Positions 35,583-47,021 of a stretch of DNA of 64,000 nt are shown here, one piece after another; positions within the stretch are counted from its first letter, which is position 1, and every line of letters begins with the position of its first letter. The notes below the pieces were generated by a model. It did no database searches, was not told the DNA's origin, and saw only the letters and a list, made by a program, of their open reading frames with translations. The translations under genes were made by a program, and so were the position numbers. This DNA comes from Henckelia pumila (Eukaryota > Streptophyta > Magnoliopsida > Lamiales > Gesneriaceae): assembly GCF_033568475.1 (NCBI RefSeq), contig NC_133122.1:183725449-183789448 (forward strand), given 5' to 3'.

Positions 35583-36785
35583 TAGACCGTATGCGGTTGC
35601 TCACCGTCTCGCTTTTTTGTTAGGCTATGTTTCTAGATGTTGCCCGTCTAATCTCTCACCTAGACGACGCCCAAGCCACCTAGGCTGACCGAAATCCGCC
35701 TAGGCGGACAGAATCCGCCTAGGCGATTACTATTTTTTATAAAAAAAAATTTAAAAATAAAAAACTAAAAGAGAGAAACGTGACGCAAGAAACAAACACA
35801 GAAGAAAATAAGAAGCTCAGAAAACAAAGTCAAACAAAAAATTAAAGGAAAAATTGCATATATCACCCCTGTGACACTCGTGTTCGCTGATAACCCCTTG
35901 TGAAAATTTTTTGAGCTAAAAACCCCCTATATTTCCGGATCGATAGCACGCGCGCTCCTCCCGATGTTTTTTGTGGCTCACTCGTTGTTAGATGTGAAAA
36001 TGCAATTGTTTTTTTATAAATTCGGTCTAAAATATCCTTAAATGATACCCAGTCAATTCGGCAATTGAACTCGCCACCTTCATCTTCTTCGATCGCGACT
36101 CTGGCCAACCATATTTTCGACGTCGCCTTGCTTTCTTTAGACTCCTCTTCACCTCCCCAACAAGCCTCGACCTTTTTCCTTTAATTCTCTTCCCTCAAAC
36201 TGTCGAACTCTAGCTCCAATCTTACGCATGTATTCACCGCGAAGCCGAATGATTCCTTCATTTTCTACCACCAATCTTTCAAAGAAACCCCGATCTGTGA
36301 CCCTCTTGTTCAGACGAACAAAACACACTCATCAATTTCCATGATCCGTACTTTTTTTGGCAAGATAAGATAGGGGAAATTTCGTCATTTTGATTTTTTA
36401 TTATACTAATATTTTGAAAGAGATATGTGTGCTGTAAATGTGAAATCATAGGGAGTTATTAGCTCGAAAATATTTCATAGGGAGTTATACGTAAACCCGG
36501 CATTTCACAAGGGTGATATATGAAATTTTTTCAAAATTAAATCTCGTATTACATATGAATACTTGATATCTATTAATATCTATGTTGTTCTTGTTATTAT
36601 TAGTATTATTAAAATTTTATAAAAATTTCGTACAAAAACTGAAAAACATAAGACATAAAAATTATATTTTATAATAAAACTCATTAATATCTCAAGTTAT
36701 TTATTATTTAGGTTTTAAAAAAACCGCCTAGGCGGGACTAGGCGTTAGGCGGTGGGTTGCTGTCCGCCTACCGCCTACGTGCATA
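35583..36785. repeat. CCTAGGCGG-rich repeat, split by a MULE-type insertion
   Basis: The left part (to 35837) contains several CCGCCTAGGCGG-type palindromes (35693-35727). The right part (36722-36785) has CCGCCTAGGCGGGACTAGGC and further GGCGG/CCGCC words. The 686-bp inserted element lies between them. I do not recognise the family; the palindromic ends suggest a mobile element. Confidence 0.4.
35847..36532. mobile_element. Non-autonomous MULE-type (Mutator-like) element
   Basis: 686 bp bounded by a perfect 9-bp duplication AAAATTAAA (35838-35846 and 36533-36541). The ends are inverted repeats: GGAAAAATTGCATATATCAC on the left and, as reverse complement, GAAAAAATTTCATATATCAC on the right. 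Similarity extends inward roughly 100 bp (TTTTTTGAGCTAAAAACCCC against ATTTTCGAGCTAATAACTCC). A 9-bp target duplication with long inverted ends is typical of Mutator-like elements. No transposase is present. The 35863-36108 frame lies inside the inverted repeat and middle and has no known domain. Confidence 0.75.
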
Positions 36786-37229
36786 TTATATTAATTAAAT
36801 TTCATGTTATTTTTAGAATTCACGCGATGAATTAGATATTCGAAAGTTTTAAGAAAGATAACTATCTAATTTAAAAATTTTAAAATACAAACAAAGATAG
36901 CGAGTGCCATTTTGATAAATAAGATAAAATCTAACGGGTAAAAAAAAGGTGACCATATAAAATGACTAATTTGTCTAATAATTTGGTTTTGTTAGGAATT
37001 ATGTTAGGATATAATCGTAATTTTATCTCAAATTTCACCAATTAATTGAAATTTAGTTAATTGAATGACGCTCTCAGCTGCTCAACCATTCCTGCCCACT
37101 TTGTTCTCGATCACTAAAATCCGGTACCGAATTTTAGTTGTTTTTTTTTAATATTTCGTATCACTAAAACATGGTACCGAGTTTTATTTGTCGGAGACGA
37201 GTTGGGCAGCATTGGTTGGGCAGCTGAAA

Positions 37230-37235
<6 letters not shown>

Positions 37236-37284
<49 letters not shown>
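37236..37284. repeat. (TA)n microsatellite
   Basis: Uninterrupted TA dinucleotides, about 24 units. Confidence 0.9.
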
Positions 37285-37285
<1 letters not shown>

Positions 37286-37420
37286 TATTAATAAAGGGAG
37301 AGAGATGAATAGTAACTATTTTTTTGGTGAAACTTTTTTTCTTAATTCCAAACCTATCTTTTCATACATTAACTCTTAAACATATTCAATTTTGTAGAGA
37401 TATTTAAATTCTCATATTTT

Positions 37421-37506
37421 ATATAAAGAATTATATTACTAAATCTTATATCATATTTATTTTATATAAAGAATTATCTTACCAAATCTTATATCATATT
37501 TATTTT
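37421..37506. repeat. 43-bp direct tandem duplication
   Basis: Two adjacent 43-bp units, each beginning ATATAAAGAATTAT, differing at a few positions (ATATTACT against ATCTTACC). Confidence 0.85.
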
Positions 37507-37597
37507 TGTACAATATGGTAATTAAATTGAATTTTTCAAAAAAAAAATGTGTAAACATATTATGTTTCACACACAACGTGTGTGCTCGGTTGCTAGT

Positions 37598-38621
37598 ATA
37601 TATAATGATCTCACCAGTTTAATCTATATTCTAATTCCACGTATTATTTCAGATTAACAGATGCTAATATTTTATCAGAAATAATTTGAATGTGATTCTA
37701 TAAATGATGTTATTTTAGTTTTTATAAATGTATCATCAAAAAATTTCATAAATTTTTTATTTTATTTTTAAAAATAAATATTTTAAAGATCGTTGAATAT
37801 TTTGTAGGCCATTTTCCCATAGAGCCCATTAATCAAATGTGGCGGAAAGTGTCAATTCACGGGCCTTAAAAAATTTGGACATAATTATATGGATGGGTTC
37901 TCGGTGAAATTAACCTATTTTTGACAAGGTATAAGTTGACAAGCCCTAACAAGATACGCACGTCTGTCTAGCTATTTCAACTGCCTCTACACAAAGATAT
38001 GTTAAAAGCTATATTACATAAGGTGAAACATATTTCGGGTTGAGTTTATACTATACCTGATTAAGTGAATAATTTTTTGCTTTTGTATAAGATGTTGCAC
38101 GAATATCTCACTTTCAAACAAAAACTACGGGTTTATTGGTATTTTCTTGTTTTACACTGTTTGGACTAGTACTTATAAAATGTTTATATAAAAGTATTTT
38201 TTTATAAAAAAATTATAAAATGTTTTAAAAATTATCTGAAGAATAAGGCTATTTATAAAAATGTTTAGACTATAAAATAAAAAATTTCATTTATAAATGA
38301 AGAAGTAACAAGATGAACCGTTAAACACACACTCTCTCTCTTATTTTTTTCCTTAATCAATGACTTAATTCCAAAAACTCTCCCCCATTCTCGCCAATTG
38401 TGCGCAGATAATCGATTGGGAAGATGGTGAATTCCAAAGTGCATATCGATCCAAGGAAGCGCAGATAATTGATTTGAAAATTTTGTCGTAAGGCTTCCCC
38501 TTTCCATGTGCATATCGATCGATCTAGGGCTGGTCTAGGGCTTCCCTATTCTAAGTGTAAGAATCATTTTTTAATTATTTTTAAAACATGAATATATGTA
38601 AGAGTCTGTGCTAAGAGATTA
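37598..38621. other. AT-rich spacer, nothing recognised
   Basis: No domain-bearing frame. The open frame at 38265-38513 (minus) has no recognisable motif. Confidence 0.5.
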
Positions 38622-40079
38622 TGTAGTTAGGCGACTACTAATTTAACTAATCCATTTCCTAAAATAAGATTAAAGAGTTCTGAAATAAGTTAAAGGAGTG
38701 AAATCTCGCATTCAAGACGTTCGAAAATGGTCCAGATTTATTCTAAGTATCCAGGAGTTTGGACGATTCGAATTGGACAAGCCAAGAGATCAGACCATCC
38801 GAACAGTTCGGAAGCTAGGTTAGAGTTCGGACGATCCGAAGTAGGATCGGAAGATCCAAAGTAGGATCGACGATCCGATCGCGTTCAGATAAGGAGTATG
38901 GGCTTTGATTTGACTAGACCAAGAGATCGAAAGATCTGAAGGTGGGGATCGGACGATCCGAACTCTATCGGTAGCCAGCTATTGGATAAGAAGACACGTG
39001 TTCGGAGGGGATTTCTTGGGGGAGATCGGACGATCAGATCTATGTCTATAAATAGAGGCCGAGAATGGCCATTTCAATTGCCAATTTCCCTCTCTTCCCT
39101 CAGCTTTCTAGCTCGATTTTAGGGTCTTTTAGGGGTCCTTCTCGAGGGCCAAGAGGCGACGAAGCGCTGCTGGAGTTGTGCCCGAGTTTTGGGGCTATCG
39201 TCATCAGTGGGCTAACGATGGACGCATGTATACTACTAGAATCAGATTAGTCTAAGTGAGTATCTATTAGTCTAGTTAAGGCTTTTAGAGGATAAATAGT
39301 GATACAATGATTGTCTACTTATAGGATTGGACTAGAGGACTTGTATCTCTAGGTTGCTTACCTTGAGGTACGTACGTACTATACGAGATACCTTGGTTGA
39401 GTATGCATTTTTATGATTGCATGTTTTATGTGGCATTGATTATATGTGCATTTATTATGTCACGAATATTATGCTGCATGCATTTGCGCGTTGAGCTTGT
39501 ATTTCATTGATACTACCAGTAAAGGGGTCGCTCAGCCTCATGTTATTTTGTGGATGGATGCCATGGTTTTGGATCCGGATAGTCCACAGTTTTATGATAT
39601 GGGAGCCACCTCCTGATGAGACGGTCCAGCGTGCTACATACCATGAAACCTTTTTGTGAGCAGCATTCTATCGATGATACGTTTTTCAATACCCTTCACT
39701 TGCATTAGCATTCATAGCATTTGTATACTCATGCTTTCGTACTGAGATTTTTATGCTCACATCCTCGGTTTTGTTCTGGACATTCCATTCCATGGGGCAG
39801 GACTCAGGTTGGACGGACCTGATAATAGCGATTATTGAGCTACAACAGGGTGGATTTGTATTGTACCAGGTTTCTGTTGTATTTGGGATTTTAACTTTAC
39901 CTTCGATGGGGTTTTATAACAGTATTGGTTATTATAGTATTCGTTTGGACCGGTTGTATTCTGCCGATAGGCTTTAATTGCTTTAATTAAGTTTTCGCTG
40001 AATTTTTTGATTACTGTTTTAATTTGATTTGCATGCTTTAAGCTTTGGTTAATTAGTGACTCCACGTTGGGTCACTACA
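38622..40079 (+). mobile_element. Solo LTR E, related to B and D LTRs
   Basis: About 1,458 bp from TGTAGTTAGGCG to GGGTCACTACA. It shares with the B LTR the palindrome array (38760-39035), the GTCTATAAATAGAGGCCGAG TATA region (39047), the GTTGTGCCC(A/G)AGTTTTGG block, GGGAGCCACCTCCTGA and the CAGCGTGCTACATACCA block, and the TTCCATGGGGCAGG block. No internal region or second LTR adjoins it. I find no matching target duplication (GATTA left, GTTTC right), so one end may be altered. Confidence 0.8.
38760..39035 (+). promoter_or_regulatory. Palindrome array in LTR E
   Basis: About eight copies of GATCGGACGATCCGAA-type interrupted palindromes, ending just before the TATA box at 39047. The spacer core (ACGAT) differs from that of the B array (AAGCT). 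Confidence 0.7.
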
Positions 40080-40872
40080 GTTTCATTTCTGATTTCAAAT
40101 CTTGGAGACTTTACTTCAATATTGCAATGTTTTGATTTTTCTTATTCCAAATCTTAAAACTTAAGATGTGTGACCGTAGAAACAAAGTTTTGGCATTTCA
40201 TGATTTAATGGATTATGTGAATTCATTAAGCTGCATTTCATTTCATAAACTCAACCTAAACCACAAAACTCGTCGCCTCTCTTCATCCTCCCGATTTTCT
40301 GCTTCTCTGTTTTTGTACAATGTCGGATAAGGGTTGCTCAACCTCCCTTCACAGCTAGCAATCTAGGATTATATCTGAGGTGTTGTATTCGAATGTTTAG
40401 GTGATTCAGATCCAAATATTTCAAATAATGAAGTGATTTGGATGTTATTTTTTCGATTTCGAATTAAACGTTGTTGTTGGGTTGAGTTTGAAAAGAATAT
40501 GAACAGTCCTTATGTTTCTATTCGAGGCAGCAAATTTTTCTTACGTTATTCGAGTAGTGATATGTGTCGTTTTTATGTGTTATTATGTGGTATTTTTGAG
40601 TCTGTTTTGCATGATTTTACATTGTTAGATTCATTAATATCTGAATATTTCGTCATTCATGCATTTGGTACATTCCTCACTATATGTGGTTAATTGTAGG
40701 TACAAAGAATAAATTTTCGGAGCTGAAGTCAGAGCAGGGCATGCTCCAACGGTGACATATGCGCGCTCCAGCGTGCATATTCACGCGCTCGGAGAAATTG
40801 TGAGTCCGCAAAACAAAAAATGCACGCTCTAGCCTGCAAAAGTGTGCGGCCCAGAACACTCGAGATAAGAAA
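40080..40872 (+). other. Probable upstream part of Athila-like LTR H, otherwise unannotated
   Basis: No gene is recognised. The frame at 40433-40693 has no known domain. The GC-richer stretch at 40730-40860 with repeated GCGCGCTCCAGCGTGC-type words runs up to the D insertion site, and the sequence beyond D (48479-49431) is Athila-like LTR. By continuity this may be its upstream part. Confidence 0.3.
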
Positions 40873-42328
40873 TGTAGTGACCCTGCATGGAATCACCTAC
40901 TAACTGGCAACTAATAGCATGCATTAAACTTAATACAGCAAAATAACTTAACAGAGTAAAATATGCATAAACAAAACCATAATTTATATATCAGCTTAGT
41001 AACATAATCCAGGCTTAAATCTGTAGTGACACAACCAAATTGAAATCTTAAACAGTAAACATTATACAGCTATATCGAATCCTGCTGTATAAAATCCTCA
41101 AGGCTCCTGCTCCCTAATCCTGCCTTGAACTACCAGCTCCGTCCATCCTGCGACCTGCCCCATGGAATAGGGTGTCCAAGATAACAACTAGGACGTGAGC
41201 GCTAACGCCCAGTACATAGACATGAGTAAATATATGTATATAATGCATGCAACATGATGACTGGTACAGGGTCATCAGAAAGGTCATGCTCAGAACCGGC
41301 GCCACATGAGTGCTGCCACCGCACGGATCAACCTCTGGGTGCAACCACACTCGTCCAGTACACTAGAGTAGACAGACATAAATGCCCCCGCCGTCGCGGT
41401 ACTCTCAGTGGCAGACTATCGAGTATAGAGCTGAGCGGCTCTATAGTCAGGTATAACAAGGTATAGGCTCAACGTGTATATGCACATGACATATGAATAT
41501 AGAAAGCGATAAATCATATATCATGCCATATAATAATACCAAATAAATGCAACATATAAACATGTATACTCGCTGGCAATCTCAGTCAATGTGTACGTAC
41601 CTCTAGGCTAGTTCAAGTATAATAGGATCCTAGGTTCCAAGCCTATATTCAAAAGTTCACTGTATCACTACTCAAGTTCTATAAGCCTTAACTAATAATA
41701 AGTACTCCCAAAACTTAAACAGATTCCCGGACCATACCTTCATCCGTAGTTAGCCCTTTGGAGTCGCTAGTCCCGGATGACTATAACCACACCTTGGTTA
41801 TTCCAGAACCTCTATTATAACCGATAGGACCCTCAAGTGTATATCTCACACTATATAACTGAAGAAGGAAACTCGGGAATTCGTATTTAGAAATGAATCT
41901 GAGAAGCCCTATTTATAGGAAAAATTCCCGGCCAGGATCGGAACTTCCGATTTCAGGATTGGAGCTTCCGATCTAGCTCATTGCATGCATGCAGGACACG
42001 CCAGGATCGGAACTTCCGATCGGCGCGATCGGAGCTTCAGATCTGCTCTATGTTCAACACTTGTCAAAACTCGCGACTGAGTCATCGAGCATTGCTGGCA
42101 GCTGGAGATCGGAACTTCCGTTCCTGGATCGGAGCTTCCGATCTCGGTGCTTTCGCTGAGCTTCCGAAGTGGCTGGGATCGGATCTTTCGATCTGGGTTC
42201 GGAGCTTCTAATCCGGCCCAAAGTCAAAAGCCCAAATTCTCTTCCGAAGTCCAATAACACTCCGAAATTACTAACCCTTAATCATGTTTAACATATTATT
42301 ATCTTAAAATAAAACCTGGGTTACTACA
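40873..42328 (-). mobile_element. 3' LTR of element D
   Basis: 1,456 bp. Differs from the 5' LTR by a few changes per hundred bases (for example TATGCATAAAC against TATGCGGAAAC near 40962). Contains the palindrome array (41935-42215) and a minus-strand TATA box CTATAAATAG (41909-41918). Confidence 0.94.
41935..42215 (-). promoter_or_regulatory. Palindrome array in D 3' LTR
   Basis: About nine copies of GATCGGAACTTCCGATC and GATCGGAGCTTCCGATC variants directly upstream (minus strand) of the TATA box. The second LTR has the same array at about 48085-48365. Confidence 0.75.
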
Positions 42329-42345
42329 TTCTCCCCACCTTTAGA
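42329..42345 (-). other. Polypurine tract of element D
   Basis: Reverse complement AAAGGTGGGGAGAA directly before the 3' LTR, with the GGACGAAATATCT motif just upstream as in element B. Confidence 0.75.
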
Positions 42346-42430
42346 TATTTCGTCCGCGAAATAACATCTAAAGACAAAATCAAGATAACAATATGAAACA
42401 TCAAACCATGTTTTATTACAATAACTGTAA

Positions 42431-45400
42431 TTACATCTTACATGGTAAATCAAAAGTACAAAGCAAACAACTCAGGATATTCCGCTTGCATACGACTCTC
42501 AGTTTCCCAAGTGCTTCTTCAACGCCTCGGCGCTGCCACTGTACCATCACAAGTGGTATAGTCTTGTTCCGAAGAACTTTCTCCTTCTTGTCTAGGATAC
42601 AGATTGGTCGTTCAACAAAAGGCAGATCTGGCTCTAGCTGAATATCAGTAGACTGAATCACATGAGATTCATCAGCTATATACTGTCGAAGTAACGACAC
42701 ATGAAAAACATTATGTATACTAGAAAGATTTGACGGTAAAGCCAAACGATATGCAACATCTCCGATCTTCTTCAGTATCTAGAAAGGCCCAATGAAACGA
42801 GGAGACAACTTGCCTTTCACGCCGAATCTCATCACCTTCCTGAAAGGTGATACTCGGAGAAACACATATTCACCAGGCTCAAAATGAAGTGGCCTGCGAC
42901 GAATATTAGCATAACTGGTTTGTCTATCTTGAGCAACTTTGATCCTATGCTTGATCAAATCTACCCTGTCTACAATCTGCTGCACCAATTCAAGACCCTC
43001 AACTTGTCGTTCCCCGACTTCATCCCAGAATAACGGAGTACGACACCGTCGACCGTACAATGCCTCGAAAGGTATCATATCAATACTACGATGATAACAG
43101 TTATTGTAGGCAAATTCGATCAAAGGTAACTGATCCTGCCAAGATAAGCCAAAATCCATGACAGAAGAACGTAGCATATCCTCCAGCGTACGAATCGTCC
43201 GTTCTAATTGCCCGTCAGTCTCCGGATGATATGCAGTACTCAAACTTAGAGTGGTACCCAACGCCTCCTGAAAACTATCCCAAAAACGTGAGGTAAATCG
43301 CGGGTCTCTATCACTGACTATGCTCACTGAAATCCCATGTAATCGCACTATCTCCTGGATATATAAGCGTGCCATGCGATCATAAGAATACTCCCGGTTG
43401 TAAGGAATAAAGTGTGCTGATTTCGTCAAACGGTCAACGACAACCCAGATAGCATCACACTGACGTAACGTCATAGGCAAGTGGGTAACAAAGTCCATAG
43501 TCACGTTCTCCCACTTCCATTCAGGAATCTCAAGATTCTGCAATAATCCACCTGGTCGTCGATGTTCAGCCTTGACCTGTTGACAAACCAAACATCTCGA
43601 AACAAATTGATACACACTCCTCTTCATCCCTTTCCACCAGAATCTAGTTCGCAAGTCCTTATACATTTTCATGCTTCCAGGATGAACTAATAATCGACTC
43701 CTGTGAGCTTGAGATAGAATATCATTCCTGAGCTCCGCACCATTAGGTACAACCACTCGATTAGATAGGCACAATAAACCATCTGCCTGAAAATGGAATC
43801 CAGATGTATTAACTCCATTGGCCAGATGTGCCAAACGCTGAGTCTTAACATTAGATATCTGAGCATCTCTAATCCGAGAATACAATGTTGTCTCAGACAA
43901 AATAGTATACAATTGAATCTCATTTCTCCCTTTCTTGTGCTTGAGCGTAAAACTCAATGAACAGCACTCTTGAATCATATGAGATATTTCATTAGTCTGA
44001 AGTGCAGAAAGTCTCACCTGCCGACTCAAGGCATTAGCAGTAAGATTGGCAGAACCTGGATGATATTTGATTTCACAATCATAATCTTTCAGAAGATCCA
44101 TCCAGCGTCTCTGTCGCATATTCAACTCCGCATGAGTGAATAAATACTTCAAACTCTTGTGATCCGTGAATATCTCAAATTTTTCGTCATAAAGATAATG
44201 CCTCCAGATCTTGAGCGCAAATACAATGGCGGCCAACTCGAGATCATGCACTGGATAGTTAGTCTCATGCGTCTTCAATTGTCGAGAAGCATAGGCAATA
44301 ACATGTCCATGCTGTGTCAGAACACATCCTAACCCCTGACCAGAGCCATCAGTATAGACAACATAACCTCCTGATCTAGAAGGTAGAGCTAGCACAGGTG
44401 CAGTAGTAAGACGTCCACGTAGCTCGTGAAATGACTCCTCACAATCCGAGGACCATATGAAGGCAACATCTTTCCGTGTAAGCTGTGTCAAAGGCCTGGC
44501 CAACTGTGAAAAATTCTCGATGAACCGACGGTAATATCCAGCTAGACCCAAGAAACTACGAATCTCAGCAATCGTCTTCGGACGAGACCAGTTCAGCACT
44601 GCCTCTATCTTACTAGGATCAACAGATATCCCTTCATTAGAAATCACATGACCGAGAAACACCACCCGATCAAGCCAGAATTCACACTTGCTCAATTTCG
44701 CATACAACTGCTTATCTCGTAACGTTTGTAAAACAATCCTTAGATGTTGTGCATGCTCATCCTTGTCATGAGAATAGACAAGAATATCATCAATGAAGAC
44801 GATGACAAATCTATCCAGATACTCTCGAAATATCTGATTCATCAGATTCATGAAGACTGCCGATGCATTCGTCAAACCGAATGGCATCACCAGAAATTCA
44901 TAATGCCCGTATCTGGTCCTGAAAGCAGTCGTAGATATATCTGAGTCTCGTACCCGCATCTGATGGTATCCAGATCTCAGATCTATCTTCGAGTAAACAG
45001 AACTACTCTGTAGTTGATCGAACAGATCATCAATTAGTGGTAAAGGATACTTATTCTTGATGGTGATATGATTCAACTGCCTGTAATCAATACATAATCG
45101 CATCGATCCATCCTTCTTCTTGACGAACAAAACAGGTGCTCCCCACGGAGAAACACTCGAACGAATATATCCCTTATCAAGCAGATCCTGTAACTGTTGT
45201 TTCAATTCCCTCATCTCTGACGATGCCAGACGATAAGGTGCTCGGGATATAGGCGTAGTTCCTGGTACTAAATCAATACCAAATTCAACCTCTCGCATCG
45301 GAGGAAAACCAGGAATCTCATCAGGAAATACATCAGGAAACTCGCTGACAACCGGTAACTGATCAATACCCGTACTACTCATGGATATATCAACTGCATA

Positions 45401-45894
45401 GATGAGGTAGCCCTCCCCACCTGACTCCAAGACATGACATGCCTTCAGAGCCGAAACAAGTGGCATCGGAGGTCGCGCACCCTCACCATAAAAATACCAG
45501 CTATCACCCTCAACCGGATGAAACTGTACCAGACGCTGATAACAATCCAGAGTAGCGTGATACAAAGTCAGTATATCTATTCCCAAGATACAGTCAAAAT
45601 CTGCCATCGCTAATATCATCAAATTAGCTACTAACACATTACCCTCAAACTCCAGAAGGCAACCCATCATAGACGCTTAGTTACTATCTCTTGCTCCAAC
45701 GGAGTAGATACAACTAAATCCATATCTAATGATACATAAGGTAATCTATGTCTCTTAACAAAGAGACTAGAAATAAAGGAATGCGATGCTCCAGTATCAA
45801 TTAATACAAGTGCAGGAATACCACGTAACAGAAAGGTACCTGCCAACATGCGATCACTTCCCTCTGTAGCCTGCTCCTGAGACAGAGCAAACAC
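42431..45894 (-). pseudogene. Element D pol: protease to chromodomain-like end
   Basis: The protease frame (45894-45667) has [13 protein letters not shown] 1-bp deletion near 45672 moves the reading to the next frame, which is open for 963 codons (45670-42779). That holds RT ([30 protein letters not shown]), RNase H ([23 protein letters not shown]) and integrase ([48 protein letters not shown]) up to RFIGPF. A TAG at 42779-42781 stops it. The remainder (42745-42431) continues with the SIHNVFHVSLL block, then frame slips after VQWQRRGVEEA, inside the chromodomain-like tail. Note DGS for the more usual DAS at the first RNase H acidic site; the Asp is kept. Confidence 0.92.
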
Positions 45895-45906
45895 CTGCCC
45901 TTGAGT

Positions 45907-46911
45907 CTAGGGATGATAACCAGAAGAACTTTGGGGTGCTGGCTGCTGACGTGGAACAATAGAAGCCTGAGATCCAACCTGTGATCCCGATCCACTAGCA
46001 GAACCCATGCGCTAAGGACAATCTCTCCGCAGATGTCCCGGCTGACCGCAAATATAACAAGCACCAGTAGCTCTCCGACATGAAGCTGCATGATGCTTCC
46101 CTCCACAATGGCTACAAAACTCCTCCTTCTTCTTCTTCTTCCCAAAACGGAACATACCTCGTGAACCACGAGATCCAGATGAAGTAGTAGGAGTAGAAGA
46201 AGACGTAGGTCCAGATTGCACAATAGATTGAGCTCGAGGCTCAAAAGATCCACTAGGCTGTCCTGGCATCATCAACTGTGCCCGCCTGTTGCTAGTCTCC
46301 ACAAGACAGCAACGGTTCACCAAAGTCTCAAAAGATACCGAGTCATCACAGACAACAACCTGTGAGTAGATATCTTGGTTCAAACCTTGTACAAAGATAT
46401 CATACTTCGATGCATCACTCTCATTGATATGAGGACTGAAAGGTAGCAGATCAAGAAATCGTTGCTGATATTGATCAATAGTCATTGATCCTTGCCTCAG
46501 ATTAAGCAACTCCATAGATTGTTCTTGGCAAACAGCCGGAGAAAAATACAATTTCTGGAACTCCCGACAGAAATCCCCCCAAGTCACCTGTCCTCTCTCA
46601 GTACGTGCCTGAGCAGCTTTGGCATCCCACCAAAAACGTGCTCGATCCTCTAGAACAAATTATAGAACTTCCAATTTCTGATCCTCAGTACAATCGAAAG
46701 CACGAAAAGTACTCTCGAGTTTAGACATCCAACTTCTCGCCTGTTCAGGATTCTCACCTCCCACCAAGGGTTTCGGTCCTACTTGCATGAACTTATTAAT
46801 AGAGTAGCGACGTCTACCCTCATGATGACGATGATGATCATCATGATGATGATGGCGACGATGATGATGACCACCTCCCTGGCCAACACTACCGTGACTC
46901 TCGTCAGCCAT
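45907..46911 (-). pseudogene. Element D gag
   Basis: Starts at ATG 46911 (MADESHGSVGQGGG). Residues about 14-33 are extremely His-rich (HHHRRHHHHDDHHRHH). Then come PLVGGENPEQARSWMSKLE and, after a TAA at 46660-46662, the VTWGDFCREFQKLYF and YQQRFLDLL blocks of plant chromovirus gag and a CxxC zinc knuckle (CYICGQPGHLRRDC). TAG codons at 46012-46014 and 45907-45909 separate gag from the protease frame. The QQRFLDLL block is the place where the truncated B gag begins in the tandem array. Confidence 0.9.
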
Positions 46912-47005
46912 ATCCTGAAAAGAATTGCACATTAAAATCCCAAATGCGCAAGAATTACTCAAAACTAATTCTAAATCTCAAGTACTAATCCCAAAATCTA
47001 AGCAT

Positions 47006-47017
47006 GCTCTGATACCA
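47006..47017 (-). other. Primer-binding site of element D (tRNA-iMet)
   Basis: Reverse complement TGGTATCAGAGC, a few bases inside the 5' LTR. Matches the usual initiator-Met site. Confidence 0.85.
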
Positions 47018-47021
47018 AAAA

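Larger units (their letters stand above)
37233..37596 (+). mobile_element. Helitron-like non-autonomous element
   Basis: The right end has a hairpin (CACACACAACGTGTGTG, 37568-37584), nine or so bases, then CTAG followed by T, the canonical Helitron 3' signature. The left end TCTATATATA fits a TC start and runs into a (TA)n tract at about 37236-37284. The base before TC is T, not the A expected at an A/T insertion site, so the left boundary is uncertain. Inside is a 43-bp direct tandem duplication (37421-37463, 37464-37506). Confidence 0.5.

Noticed and set aside
35863-36108. 81-codon frame read as a possible small protein
   Set aside because: Lies within the MULE-type element, partly in its inverted repeat, with no recognisable domain.
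40433-40693. 86-codon frame between LTR E and element D
   Set aside because: No similarity that I recognise; AT-rich codon use and no supporting splice or promoter signal.
41254-41466. Matching open frames at 41254-41466 and 47403-47615, and their antisense partners
   Set aside because: They are the paired LTRs of element D.
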